A stretch of 64,000 nucleotides of DNA from Flectobacillus major DSM 103 (GTDB lineage Bacteria > Bacteroidota > Bacteroidia > Cytophagales > Spirosomataceae): the NCBI RefSeq assembly GCF_000427405.1, contig NZ_KE386491.1, positions 1,037,001-1,101,000 of the forward strand, in the 5' to 3' direction. Below the pieces are notes generated by a model, which saw nothing but the letters and a program-made list of their open reading frames with translations, was not told where the DNA came from and searched no databases. Below, piece after piece: positions 7,834 through 16,373 of the stretch (its first letter is position 1; each line of letters starts with the position of its first letter). The position numbers and the translations under genes are program-made.

Positions 7834-9264
7834 TTACATATTATAATTACTCATTTTATTATAAAGTGTTTTTCGGTCTATTCCTAATAAACGGGCAGCC
7901 TTACTTTTGTTGTAATTCACTTGCTTGAGTACCTGAACAATCGTTTCGTATTCGGCATCTGAGGCTACCGACTTTAGGCTGAGCGAATGCTCGGAAAGGG
8001 GAGTATTTCGGAGTATTTGTTCTGGTGGTGCTGTGTCTACAACGGACGTATTGTCAAAAATCAATAGTTTGCGATGATTCATTATTTCAAAAGGCAACGA
8101 ATGGGCTTCTATGGTATCTTTTTCAGAAAGTAGGGTAGCTCGTTTTATTACATTTCTCATTTCACGAAGATTGCCCGGCCACGAATAAGAATTAAAAACT
8201 TCTTCTACTTCTGGTGCAAATCCTTTTACCTGTTTGTCTAGTTCTTCGTTGGTTTTGGCCAAAAAGAAAAAGGCATATTCCATAATATCGGCTTTGCGGT
8301 TGCGTAAGGGAGGTACATCTATACTAAATTCGTTGAATCGGTGATATAGGTCTTCTCTAAATTTTCCTTTTTTGCAAGAATCCAAAAGCCTTTCGTTCGA
8401 TGCCACAATAATTCTTACATCGACAAGGATTTCTTTTGTTCCGCCAATTCTACGAAGTTTTCGCTCTTGAACAACCCTCAACAATGCCACCTGAACATCG
8501 TAGGGCAAGTTGGCCACTTCGTCCAAAAAAAGTGTACCACCGTTTGCCATTTCAAAATGCCCAATTTTTTGATTGATAGCTCCTGTAAAAGCCCCTTTTT
8601 CGTGGCCAAACATTTCGCTTCCTGCCAATTCCTTCGAAATAGCACCGCAGTCCATAGCGATAAAAGGCCCTTTGGCTCGTTTGCTACGCAAATGAATTTC
8701 TTGGGCAATAGATTCTTTCCCCGAGCCGCTCTCTCCATAAATAATAACACTGTAGTTGGTAGGAGCAACGAGGTCGAGCTGACGAAAAAGCGTAGCCGAT
8801 TCTATCCCATTGCCAAAGATATGCTCTTCTTTGCCAAGAGTTTTTAGGAAGGTATTTTGTTTTACCGAAACGTTATTGGGTATTTGGTTGGTAGCTAGAG
8901 GTATTTCTTTTTTAAGAGCATTTTGAATAGTTATTAAAATTTCATCAGGAAAAAGCGGTTTAGTAATATAATCAATAGCCCCCAGTTTCATTACATTAAC
9001 GGCTGTTCGGATATCTGAGTACCCCGTAATAATAATCACTGGTAAATAAGGGTATTTTTCCTTGATGCTATGCAAAATAGACTCGCCTGTCATGTCTCCC
9101 AAACGGAAGTCGGTCATAACCAAGTCAGGATTAAATTCTTCTAAAAGTGCAAGCCCTCCGTTTCCATTTTTAGCAATTGCTACTTCGTATCCATTTTTTG
9201 AGAGAAAACGCCTCAATAATAGACAAATATCTGTATCATCATCTATGACAAGAATTTTCTGCAT
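7834..9264 (-). CDS. NtrC-family sigma-54-dependent response regulator
   Basis: The 476-residue protein has the full NtrC layout. The receiver (1-120) has Asp8-Asp9 and phosphoacceptor Asp52 in VMTDFRLGD. The AAA+ domain has Walker A GESGSGKE, the sigma-54-contacting GAFTGA loop, Walker B GGTLFLDEV and the sensor region REDLYHRFNEF. The C-terminal Fis-type helix-turn-helix is NKSKAARLLGIDRKTLYNKM. It activates promoters that use RpoN. It leads an operon with two histidine kinases, and the rpoN gene lies directly upstream on the same strand across a 336-base spacer, an unusually tight grouping of activator, kinase and sigma factor. Confidence 0.96.
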   Translation of the reverse strand: MQKILVIDDDTDICLLLRRFLSKNGYEVAIAKNGNGGLALLEEFNPDLVMTDFRLGDMTGESILHSIKEKYPYLPVIIITGYSDIRTAVNVMKLGAIDYITKPLFPDEILITIQNALKKEIPLATNQIPNNVSVKQNTFLKTLGKEEHIFGNGIESATLFRQLDLVAPTNYSVIIYGESGSGKESIAQEIHLRSKRAKGPFIAMDCGAISKELAGSEMFGHEKGAFTGAINQKIGHFEMANGGTLFLDEVANLPYDVQVALLRVVQERKLRRIGGTKEILVDVRIIVASNERLLDSCKKGKFREDLYHRFNEFSIDVPPLRNRKADIMEYAFFFLAKTNEELDKQVKGFAPEVEEVFNSYSWPGNLREMRNVIKRATLLSEKDTIEAHSLPFEIMNHRKLLIFDNTSVVDTAPPEQILRNTPLSEHSLSLKSVASDAEYETIVQVLKQVNYNKSKAARLLGIDRKTLYNKMSNYNM

Positions 9265-9600
9265 TATACCTTAATTTTGATAGTGATTGATGGTTGGTCA
9301 TTGGATATTTCTTTTATAGTGATTATATATGTTGAAAAATCAAACAAGCCACAAGTTTTGGAAAGAGGCAGCTTTGTTTATCGAAAATTAATACTAATAA
9401 TGTTTTAGAACTCTATGTTATAGAATTTATAGTGAAGTTATGCAGAGAAAATGATATAAGATATACTTTGTGGCTATAAATTCATGGAATAAATAAGTGT
9501 ATTTTGGGTATATTATTATTGGAAAGCTATTTGAGATACATAAAAAGAGCTGTCTTGTTTGACAAACCAAATGCCTTGATGCAAAATCAATATATACAAA
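9265..9600. other. AT-rich spacer between rpoN and the NtrC-type gene
   Basis: No ORF, hairpin with a T-run or clear promoter match was found. It must hold the promoter of the NtrC-led operon if that operon is not read through from rpoN. Confidence 0.5.
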
Positions 9601-11016
9601 TTATAGTTTTCTACGTAGCGGTGCAGCCTGAATGGCAAGGTGGTCTCGGTATTTTGCTACGGTACGGCGTGCTATAAAAAAGCCTTTTTCAGTAAGTTTT
9701 GCTACCAATTGTGAGTCGCTCAAAGGATAGTTTTTATCTTCTTTGTCGATAAGGTGAGCGATAAATTCTTGGATTTGCTTGTTGGATACTTCATGCCCGC
9801 CATTGGTTTTGATTCCTTCAGAAAAGAGGCTTTTGAGGTGAATAATACCAAAAGGCGTTTGGATATACTTGCCACTGGTAACCCTCGATACCGTCGAAAT
9901 ATCCATATTGATACACTGGGCAATATCTTTCAATATCATCGGTTTTAACTGAGCAATATCGCCAGACATAAAATAATCCTTCTGAAATTCTACCAGAGCT
10001 TGAATCATTTTGAGCATGGTACTTTCGCGCTGTTGGATAGCCTCAATCAGCCAATTGGCCGAGGCTACTTTAGCTTGAATAAATTGCTGAGTAGATTTGT
10101 CGGTTTGTCGGGCAAAACTATCCAAATAGCTCTTATTGATTTTGAGCGGAGGTATTTTGGTGGTGTTAAGGTGGATTTCGATAGCTTCGTTTTCATAACT
10201 TAATATATAATCAGGAATAATAGTGGCTTTGGTGTCCCATATATTGGTGTCTTGGCAATGAAGCGGTTGGGTTTTTAGTGACAAAATTTGAGGAATAATA
10301 TATTTGAGTTGCGACTCGCCAATATGGCAATATTTCATAATACGTTCGTAATTATGATTGGCGAGGTCGTCTAAATGCTGGCTTACAATTTTGATTGCTA
10401 GCCGCAAGGAGTCGTCGATAAGTACTTTTTGCTGTAATTGAAAAAGTAGATAAGCTTGTAAGTTATAGCAAGCCAGTCCTTTGGGCTCTAATTGCTGCAC
10501 AATAGCGAGGCATTCTTCTACCTCTTGGGTTGTAACAAATAAGTTGTTGGCAAATGAAATATCGTCGGTGAGCTCTTCAATATTGTAAGCACAAAACCCA
10601 TTGGTATCGAGCGAGCCAATAATATATTCACTAATTACAACTTGGCGTTTACTAATACTAAGGTGCGATAACTGTTCAATAAGCCCATCGTACCAGCTAG
10701 ACTCTTGCCTAACGGGTAGGTTTGAGACAGCACAATGAGTAGGAAGATGGTCTATTTCGGTTTTATAATCAGTAATATCGTCATGCCTAAACTCATCCCA
10801 ATCCATATATTCTTTGATTGGTTCAGAGGTATTGGGGAGCGTGTCTGTAGAGGTTTCGGTAAAAGAGTCGGCAATATCGAGCAAAGGATTCTCTTCAAGC
10901 TCTTGCTGAACTTTGGCTTCGAGTTCGATAGTTGATAATTGTAAAAAATTAAGCCACTGGATTTGACTTGGCAAAATCCTGAGCGTTTGTTTAGATTGTA
11001 GTGTTAGGTTTATCAT
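9601..11016 (-). CDS. rpoN: RNA polymerase sigma-54 factor
   Basis: The start is placed at the internal ATG giving MINLTLQSKQTLRILPSQIQ, because region I of RpoN begins there; a longer frame from 11067 would add a non-conserved hydrophobic leader. The 471-residue protein shows region I (Gln-rich, WLNFLQLSTIELEAKVQQEL), the core-binding middle, the DNA-binding DISTVSRVTSGKYIQTPFG helix-turn-helix, and the RpoN box ARRTVAKYRDHL near the C-terminus, all diagnostic. It directs polymerase to -24/-12 promoters and needs an AAA+ activator, such as the one encoded next to it. It is divergent from the CHASE3 kinase gene. Confidence 0.96.
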   Translation of the reverse strand: MINLTLQSKQTLRILPSQIQWLNFLQLSTIELEAKVQQELEENPLLDIADSFTETSTDTLPNTSEPIKEYMDWDEFRHDDITDYKTEIDHLPTHCAVSNLPVRQESSWYDGLIEQLSHLSISKRQVVISEYIIGSLDTNGFCAYNIEELTDDISFANNLFVTTQEVEECLAIVQQLEPKGLACYNLQAYLLFQLQQKVLIDDSLRLAIKIVSQHLDDLANHNYERIMKYCHIGESQLKYIIPQILSLKTQPLHCQDTNIWDTKATIIPDYILSYENEAIEIHLNTTKIPPLKINKSYLDSFARQTDKSTQQFIQAKVASANWLIEAIQQRESTMLKMIQALVEFQKDYFMSGDIAQLKPMILKDIAQCINMDISTVSRVTSGKYIQTPFGIIHLKSLFSEGIKTNGGHEVSNKQIQEFIAHLIDKEDKNYPLSDSQLVAKLTEKGFFIARRTVAKYRDHLAIQAAPLRRKL

Positions 11017-11164
11017 AGATTTAGGTAGTGTTGTGTATAGCCAAAATAGTATTATCAAATAAAGCACCGTTTCTTCTTTTAGAAGAAAAAAAGTAGTATT
11101 TACACCTTGTGGTTTGTATAACTAATTGAAAATTAATGAATTCGCTAATAAGGAATAAAGCTAT

Positions 11165-11172
11165 TACTTTTG
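11165..11172 (+). promoter_or_regulatory. -7 promoter box candidate
   Basis: TACTTTTG fits TAnnTTTG and lies 90 bases before the CHASE3 kinase start in the rpoN-kinase divergent spacer. No good -33 box is visible. Confidence 0.3.
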
Positions 11173-11261
11173 TGTAGCCAATGGGTTTTAATAATGTATT
11201 TATCGGAGCATAGAAAAAAATCTACAAAGTGTAGAGAATATGCTACAATTGTTCGAGATTC

Positions 11262-12662
11262 ATGTATAAGTCACTTCGTAGTGTTGTCATATCATTTACT
11301 GTAAGTATTCTTTTATTAGGGTTACTTTCATTTTCGGCCTATCAAGAAGTAAAAGCTTCTTTAGAATATGCACAGTCTGTCGAGCAGATTCATGAGGTAT
11401 TACATACTAGTGATCGCCTGTGGGCTACCGTCAAAGATTTGGAAGCTAGCCAGCGAGGCTATTTACTAACGAAGAGTAAAACCTATTTAGCTCATTTTTT
11501 ATCGGGAAAAGAGCAACTCAACAGAAGCTTTGCGTCGCTTCCCAACATGGTTATAGATAACCCAATTCAGTTTAAACGATTGGATACACTAAAAAGGAGT
11601 ATTCGCCGCAAAATGAATTTGATGTATATTAATATTCATAAAATAGAAAAAGGAGAGGTCGTTGATTCTCTGATATTTGAGAAAGGCTATCAGCAATCTA
11701 ACTATATTTATTCGGTATTGGGGCGTTTTCAGGCTTATCAGCGGCAAGTTTTGTCGGTAAAGGCTATTAAAAAAAGCCAAACAGATAGCCAAATGAGTAA
11801 TAAAATGACGATGTTGGCTTCTTTTTCAGCAATTTTATTGATACTAAGCTTTGGTTTGGTTTTTACAGAACTCAAAAAAAGAATTTCTTTTCAAACCGAA
11901 CTAGAAAATACGATTGAAGAATTAAAGCGTTCTAACTCGGAACTAGAGCAGTTTGCCTATGTGGCCTCGCATGATATGCAAGAGCCTTTACGCAAGATAA
12001 GGGCATTTAGCGATATGCTATTGTTGCGTCAAAGAGACACATTGAACGAAGATGGAAAACAGACTTTACAAAAAATAGCTAAATCGTCGGAAAGGTTACA
12101 AAATTTAATCAACGATTTATTGGCGTTTTCTCGGCTTGTCAATACCAATACCCAACAGCAAGAACAAGTGTCATTAAACGATGTTTTGGCCGATGTATTA
12201 AAGGATTTATCGATTGTTACCTTAGAAAAAAGTGCTATTATAGAATTTGATAGATTACCTACGATAACAGGCGTGAAATTTCAATTACATCAGTTATTTT
12301 TGAACTTAATTGCTAATGCCCTAAAATTTAATAAATCTGGTATGCCCCCAAGTATATCGATTCGGTACAATATACTTTTGGGAAGTCAAATTCGTAATAT
12401 TCCAAATATAAAGTCCTTTGCACAATATCACGAAATCGCTATAGCCGATAATGGAATAGGTTTTGAACAGGAATATGCCGATAAAATATTTATGATTTTT
12501 CAAAGATTGCACACACGTACACAATTTGATGGTACAGGGATTGGCTTGGCCGTTTGTAAACGGGTAATAACCAATCATCATGGTTATATCAAAGCCGAAG
12601 GTGTACCTAATCACGGAGCAACATTTACGATATATTTGCCAACTAACCGCAACGAAGAATGA
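11262..12662 (+). CDS. CHASE3-domain membrane histidine kinase
   Basis: The 466-residue sensor has an N-terminal membrane helix (about 7-27), an extracytoplasmic helical CHASE3-like domain (about 35-178, with the typical LEASQRGYLLT motif), a second membrane helix (about 183-203), a coiled linker, and HisKA with His237 in VASHDMQEPLRKIR. The ATPase domain has DNGIGF and GTGIGLAVCKRVI. It would sense a periplasmic or membrane cue. Its last four bases overlap the start of the response regulator gene (ATGA), so the two form a translationally coupled pair. The ATPase domain closely resembles that of the kinase at 6272, suggesting related kinases built on different sensors. Confidence 0.94.
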   Translation: MYKSLRSVVISFTVSILLLGLLSFSAYQEVKASLEYAQSVEQIHEVLHTSDRLWATVKDLEASQRGYLLTKSKTYLAHFLSGKEQLNRSFASLPNMVIDNPIQFKRLDTLKRSIRRKMNLMYINIHKIEKGEVVDSLIFEKGYQQSNYIYSVLGRFQAYQRQVLSVKAIKKSQTDSQMSNKMTMLASFSAILLILSFGLVFTELKKRISFQTELENTIEELKRSNSELEQFAYVASHDMQEPLRKIRAFSDMLLLRQRDTLNEDGKQTLQKIAKSSERLQNLINDLLAFSRLVNTNTQQQEQVSLNDVLADVLKDLSIVTLEKSAIIEFDRLPTITGVKFQLHQLFLNLIANALKFNKSGMPPSISIRYNILLGSQIRNIPNIKSFAQYHEIAIADNGIGFEQEYADKIFMIFQRLHTRTQFDGTGIGLAVCKRVITNHHGYIKAEGVPNHGATFTIYLPTNRNEE

Positions 12663-13090
12663 AAAAAATACCCATCCTGATTGCCGATGACGATGAAGAT
12701 GACAGATTTTTAATTAAAGCTGCTTTTGAGGAGTGTGGAATAGAAATGCCCTTGGTATTTGTGCAAGACGGACTCGAATTGATGCAATATCTCAAAAATC
12801 AAGGTGAATATGCCAATACAATAATGTATCCATTACCATCTCTTATTTTGATGGATTTGAATATGCCCAAAAAAGACGGTCGTGAAAGTATTCATGAAAT
12901 AAGAAGTACAGCTTTTTTACGAAAAATACCCATTATTGTACTGAGTACCTCTAATGCCCCAAATGATATTAAAATTTGCTACGAATTAGGGGCTAATAGT
13001 TTTATTACAAAACCGTCGTCATTTGAGGGGCTTGTAGATACGATTAAAGGCTTGAAAAAATTCTGGTTTGAAATTGCTATTTTACCTTGA
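12659..13090 (+). CDS. Rcp1-like single-domain response regulator
   Basis: The 143-residue protein is a receiver domain only: acidic pocket DDDEDD near residue 10-15, phosphoacceptor Asp66 in ILMDLNMPKKDG, switch residues in VLSTS, and Lys in SFITKPSS. The acidic start, the MDLNMPKKDG loop and the lack of an output domain match the Rcp1/CheY-like partners of phytochrome-type kinases. It is coupled by a four-base overlap to the CHASE3 kinase and should be its direct phosphate acceptor, passing the signal to another protein by contact. A convergent hairpin terminator follows. Confidence 0.94.
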   Translation: MKKIPILIADDDEDDRFLIKAAFEECGIEMPLVFVQDGLELMQYLKNQGEYANTIMYPLPSLILMDLNMPKKDGRESIHEIRSTAFLRKIPIIVLSTSNAPNDIKICYELGANSFITKPSSFEGLVDTIKGLKKFWFEIAILP

Positions 13091-13127
13091 CAAAGGAATA
13101 GTATTTTTTTACTTTCATACCAAACAA

Positions 13128-13163
13128 ACAAAGCCCCGATATACTTGTATATTGAGGCTTTGT
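13128..13163. terminator. bidirectional terminator
   Basis: ACAAAGCC at 13128-13135 pairs with GGCTTTGT at 13156-13163. After one C-A mismatch, seven more pairs (one a G-T wobble) close on the loop CTTG. It sits between the convergent receiver gene and the YtxH-like gene. Confidence 0.75.
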
Positions 13164-13179
13164 GGTTATAAAAAGATAA

Positions 13180-13392
13180 TTATGCTTTTCTTAGTAAATC
13201 TTCTTTTACGTCTTGGTATTTATCTTTTCCAGATTTAATAGCCGATAGTAGGTCGTCGGTAAGGCTACCTGTTCCGTCTTTAATTTTCTTTCTTAAATCT
13301 TTTCCTTTTTCTGGGGCTAATAAAAGGCCAATTACAGCACCTGCGGTAGCGGCAGCCAATAGGCTTATTGCTATTTTTGTGTTTTTAGTCAT
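13180..13392 (-). CDS. YtxH-domain small protein
   Basis: The 70-residue protein has one N-terminal hydrophobic segment rich in small residues (about 7-26, AISLLAAATAGAVIGLLLAP), followed by a charged amphipathic tail (EKGKDLRKKIKDG). This arrangement, with LLAPEKG directly after the membrane segment, is typical of YtxH-like proteins, which are often stress-induced and membrane-anchored. Its exact role is unknown. It is monocistronic and convergent with the receiver gene. Confidence 0.85.
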   Translation of the reverse strand: MTKNTKIAISLLAAATAGAVIGLLLAPEKGKDLRKKIKDGTGSLTDDLLSAIKSGKDKYQDVKEDLLRKA

Positions 13393-13622
13393 AACAATTA
13401 ATAATTATAGATTTGAACAAATAATTTATACCTTAAAAACGATGTAAACAATCTTTTGTTACGTATAAATGACATAAATCACTCTAAATTGAGTATTCGG
13501 TAATTCTGAGTAGCTTTGGCGGTGCTGGCATGATTTTTTATTTCTTTAAATCAGCCAAACAATTAGTAACAAAACAAACTAAGTGTAGCACATAAAAGCC
13601 AGAATTTCTTAATCCAAATCCA

Positions 13623-13982
13623 ATGAATACGACTTGTTTAAATAAACCCTTTGCCTTAATCATAGATGATGAGCTAGACACATGCCTATTGATTAAGTTA
13701 TACCTCAATAAAAAGGGAATAGAAACCTATCAGGCTCATTCATTACGAGATGGCTTAGCACAGGCAGCATTGCTGTCGCCTCGGTGGGTTTTTTTAGACA
13801 ATAATTTGCCTGATGGGCTTGGCTTAGACAATATTTCGGCTTTTCGGGCTCTTTTACCCGAAACTCAAATTGTTATGATAACAGCTTTAGGAAAAACAAG
13901 AGACATCGCATTGGAGCTAGGAGCAAACAAGTTTATCGAAAAACCGCTTTCGTATGCCGCTATAGATGTTGTTATCAATTAG
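13623..13982 (+). CDS. stand-alone response regulator receiver
   Basis: The 119-residue receiver domain has Asp15-Asp16 in LIIDDELDT, phosphoacceptor Asp59 in VFLDNNLPDG, Thr in MITALG and Lys in FIEKPLS. It is shorter at the C-terminus than most CheY proteins and has no output domain. No kinase gene adjoins it, so it is an orphan that may serve one of the three kinases in this island. Its alpha/beta pattern and the LPDGxG loop resemble receivers of NtrC-type regulators more than the Rcp1-like protein upstream. Confidence 0.9.
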   Translation: MNTTCLNKPFALIIDDELDTCLLIKLYLNKKGIETYQAHSLRDGLAQAALLSPRWVFLDNNLPDGLGLDNISAFRALLPETQIVMITALGKTRDIALELGANKFIEKPLSYAAIDVVIN

Positions 13983-14326
13983 GAGTATTACGCATTCAGA
14001 ATTTTGAAATGATTAGCATAGAAAGCCTAAACAAAATTGATATTAATTCCTTTAATAAGGAATTGATATGCAAAGCAATAGTAACTAATAGTTGTTTTTA
14101 GCAAAATTAACCGCTTTACCTATGAAACTAAAAGATAAGCGTTCTACAAAAAGAAAATAGTGTGTTGTTTTTTCTACAAATTATGGAATTTGCTCTACAG
14201 AAATTAATATTTGACCGATAAATAACCTTTTTTTATTTGATAGGCCAAAGATATTCCCTTACCCACTAAATTTTGTTGTTCATCTAAAATAAGTACTAGT
14301 TTATCTTAGAATTAAAGATAAATATT

Positions 14327-14334
14327 TAACTTTG
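14327..14334 (+). promoter_or_regulatory. -7 promoter box candidate for the putative RNA
   Basis: TAACTTTG matches TAnnTTTG exactly. A weak TTTA lies at about 14300-14303 where a -33 box would be expected. Transcription would begin near 14341. Confidence 0.35.
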
Positions 14335-14340
14335 TTAAGT

Positions 14341-14706
14341 TAGTTAGTATTTTAGTCATAAAACGAATCTTTCAAACCGCCTCCGAATGATTCGTTGAAG
14401 TACTTCTTCTGATTTAGTTCTAAAGCTCATGAAGTAACAGTGTGCCACCCAAGAGCATAGGGTGAATCACTATCTTATTAATCAATCATATTGCGTTTGT
14501 CACAACAAAATTCATTAACCTATTAGTACGCATCTCGTTTTCTTCCCGTGCGTATATAGATACAATCTAGGGATGACAGTAGGGGAGTCTATGAAATTTT
14601 TATAGAAATTCACTATTGCTTTGAACTAGGTTGATACAGCCTCAGTAATAGATGCTACTAATAGTATTGATGGATAACGGCTTCATTCTATATGGAGCCG
14701 TTTTTT
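14341..14706 (+). ncRNA. candidate structured non-coding RNA, about 365 nt
   Basis: The interval begins just after a -7 box and ends at an intrinsic terminator, with no ORF inside. Visible stems are AACGAATC (14362-14369) with GATTCGTT (14389-14396), whose loop contains ACCGCCTCC; TACTTC (14401-14406) with GAAGTA (14431-14436); CACCC (14446-14450) with GGGTG (14460-14464); and TACGCA (14527-14532) with TGCGTA (14549-14554). It does not show the hallmark sequences of tmRNA, RNase P RNA or SRP RNA. A 6S-like or a lineage-specific regulatory RNA is possible. The 5' end is inferred. Confidence 0.4.
14676..14706 (+). terminator. intrinsic terminator
   Basis: AACGGCT (14676-14682) pairs with AGCCGTT (14696-14702), extended by two more pairs, and is followed by TTTT on the plus strand. 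No plus-strand gene ends within 690 bases, which supports a transcript starting inside the spacer. Confidence 0.75.
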
Positions 14707-14747
14707 ATAGAAAAAGCCCAAAATCTAGGATTTTAGGCTTTTTCTAT
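14707..14747 (-). terminator. terminator of the ECF sigma operon
   Basis: ATAGAAAAAGCC pairs with GGCTTTTTCTAT, and inside it AAAATC pairs with GATTTT across one mismatch, giving an 18-pair hairpin directly after the stop codon of the Spy-like gene. The A-tract in the stem supplies U residues in the minus-strand RNA. Confidence 0.78.
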
Positions 14748-14751
14748 GCTT

Positions 14752-15216
14752 TTATTCTTTGGTATGAGGAGGTTCTTTTCTTTCACCTCTTAGTCTGTTG
14801 ACCAACATTTGATTGAAAAGCTGTTCGGTTTTATAAAGTTCAGAAACCTGACGAACATTGAGTACTTTCAAAAATTTGGCTTGATATTCTTTTTCTAAAT
14901 CTACTTCTTTTTGTTTAAGATTCAGTATCTCTTTCAAATTGGTTGCAATTCTATCGTCGCTGGTAGTTAAGTTACGGCTTTCGGCAGTTATTTGTCTTAC
15001 ACTTTTACGAAGTTCGCTTCTTTTGGCATCGTAGTCGTTAAATACTGGCCAGAAACCTTTGGCTTGTTCTTCGGTAAGATTCAGGCGGTTGGTGATTAAG
15101 CCTAGCCTAGCAGCTTTTAGTTTTTCTCGGCCTTTGTGCTGAGGCTCTTCCTGAGCCATCGTAGTAAAATGGGCTACAAAAGCCAAACAGGTAAATAAAA
15201 CGATGAGTCTTTTCAT
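14752..15216 (-). CDS. Spy/CpxP-like periplasmic protein
   Basis: The 154-residue protein has a signal peptide (about 1-21, ending near TTMAQ) and a helical, highly charged mature part. The stretch LNLTEEQAKGFWPVFNDYDAK resembles the LTxxQ motif region of Spy/CpxP and periplasmic metal-sensor relatives, and the second helix pair ends with VLNVRQVSELYKTEQLF. Members bind misfolded envelope proteins or metals in the periplasm. It is the last gene of a three-gene operon with an ECF sigma factor and a membrane anti-sigma-like protein, an arrangement seen repeatedly in Bacteroidota. It is therefore probably an envelope-stress component. Function is inferred from pattern and context. Confidence 0.75.
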   Translation of the reverse strand: MKRLIVLFTCLAFVAHFTTMAQEEPQHKGREKLKAARLGLITNRLNLTEEQAKGFWPVFNDYDAKRSELRKSVRQITAESRNLTTSDDRIATNLKEILNLKQKEVDLEKEYQAKFLKVLNVRQVSELYKTEQLFNQMLVNRLRGERKEPPHTKE

Positions 15217-15255
15217 GATACTTTTCGATAAGTTTTTAAATAATCTATTTGCTGT

Positions 15256-15696
15256 TTAAATATCGTCTTTGAGGTATTCTATATCTACACTTTGAAGAAT
15301 GTCCTGATTAGATATTTTGAGGTTTTCAATCATTTCTAATTCACCAGTATCGTTCAACACCGTACTAACCTCGTCGTTGTCAACTACGTCGGTTTGGTGG
15401 ATATTTTGATGAAGCAGATAAAGCTCAATTTCCTCATTTTTCACACCAGCTAAAGACTCTTCGCCCAAGGAATCTTGTCGAGGCATCAGGGTAAAATAGG
15501 CTAAAATTACAATAGCCGAACAGGCTGCTGCAAAAGCCCAAGTACGCTGAACCGACCACGTTACCAAAGGTGTATGAACAGCCCTGGCAGAAGTTTTTGC
15601 CTGAATACGCATCGGCAACTCTTCAAAATATCCATCGGGTACTTGAAAAATGTGCTCTTTGGGGAGCTTATTTATGTCAAATTTATTCGAGTCCAT
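15256..15696 (-). CDS. single-pass membrane protein, probable anti-sigma factor
   Basis: The 146-residue protein has a short cytoplasmic N-terminal part with the FQVPDGYFEELP motif, common in proteins encoded beside ECF sigma factors in Bacteroidota. One membrane helix follows (about 72-90, WAFAAACSAIVILAYFTL), then an acidic extracytoplasmic C-terminal half. It lies 119 bases after the sigma gene and 39 bases before the Spy-like gene. By position and topology it is the likely regulator of the sigma factor, but it lacks a recognisable zinc anti-sigma motif, so this is an inference. Confidence 0.65.
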   Translation of the reverse strand: MDSNKFDINKLPKEHIFQVPDGYFEELPMRIQAKTSARAVHTPLVTWSVQRTWAFAAACSAIVILAYFTLMPRQDSLGEESLAGVKNEEIELYLLHQNIHQTDVVDNDEVSTVLNDTGELEMIENLKISNQDILQSVDIEYLKDDI

Positions 15697-15815
15697 AACG
15701 GTAGTAAATAATACAGTAATAAATATAATATCGAGGCCTCAATATCGTTTTTTACTTTTATTTGTCACTTTGACAGGCCAGCAAGTAGATGGTTTAATGA
15801 GTGTAAGAAAATGTT

Positions 15816-16370
15816 TTAAAATTGGATGATTTCGTTGTCGTGAAAATATTGTTCAATTTTTTTGACAGCCAAATGGTAAGATGCTTTTAGTGCACCCACA
15901 GAAGTGCCCGTAATATCGGCAATTTCTTCATACTTCATTTCATCAAAGTATTTCATATTAAAAACCAAACGCTGTTTGTCGGGAAGGGTTAATAAAGCTT
16001 TTTGGAGTTTGAGCTGGATATCGTCGCCCGACACTAAATTAGAATCCTCAATTTTATTGGAAAGCTCTTCGGTAATATCGTTGATGGGCAAAAAGAATCG
16101 TCTTTTTTTCTTGGCCAGAAAATTCAAGCATTCGTTGGTAGCAATGCGATAGAGCCAAGTATAAAGCTGGGAGTCACCCTTGAAGTTTTCGAGGCCTCGC
16201 CATACTTTGATAAAGGTTTCTTGAGTGAGGTCGTTGGCATCGTCGTGGTCGATAACCATTTTTCGGATATGCCAATATACTTTTTGCTGGTATTGACGTA
16301 CTAGCAAATTGAATGCATAATTTCGAGAGTCGGGATTATTAAATTTTTCTATTAACTCTTTATCATTCAT
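15816..16370 (-). CDS. ECF RNA polymerase sigma factor
   Basis: The start is set at the ATG preceded by AGAGGAG, giving MNDKELIEKF; a longer frame to 16424 exists but lacks a ribosome site and conserved residues. The 184-residue protein has region 2 (YAFNLLVRQYQQKVYWHIRK, DANDLTQETFIKVWRGLENF, YTWLYRIATNECLNF) and region 4 (LPDKQRLVFNMKYFDEMKYEEIA, with helix-turn-helix GTSVGALKASYHLAVKKI). It is a typical RpoE-like factor that directs polymerase to a stress or envelope regulon. It is the first gene of an operon with a membrane anti-sigma-like protein and a Spy-like protein. Confidence 0.95.
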   Translation of the reverse strand: MNDKELIEKFNNPDSRNYAFNLLVRQYQQKVYWHIRKMVIDHDDANDLTQETFIKVWRGLENFKGDSQLYTWLYRIATNECLNFLAKKKRRFFLPINDITEELSNKIEDSNLVSGDDIQLKLQKALLTLPDKQRLVFNMKYFDEMKYEEIADITGTSVGALKASYHLAVKKIEQYFHDNEIIQF

Positions 16371-16373
16371 AGT

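Larger units (their letters stand above)
13983..14751. other. long gene-free stretch holding a candidate RNA and two terminators
   Basis: No credible ORF occurs in 769 bases. The part 13983-14326 shows nothing clear. From 14327 on there is a -7 promoter box, four short stem-loops, a plus-strand terminator (14676-14706) and, back to back, a minus-strand terminator (14707-14747). The adjacent opposed terminators imply transcription arriving from both sides. Confidence 0.65.

Noticed and set aside
13515-13535. Possible sigma-54 promoter (TTGGC and TGGCA) before the orphan receiver gene
   Set aside because: The GG and GC elements are not at the required 10-base spacing.
14566-14580. Possible third copy of the dispersed repeat end (CTAGGGATGAC)
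   Set aside because: Only a short match to one end; no matching arm or hairpin nearby.
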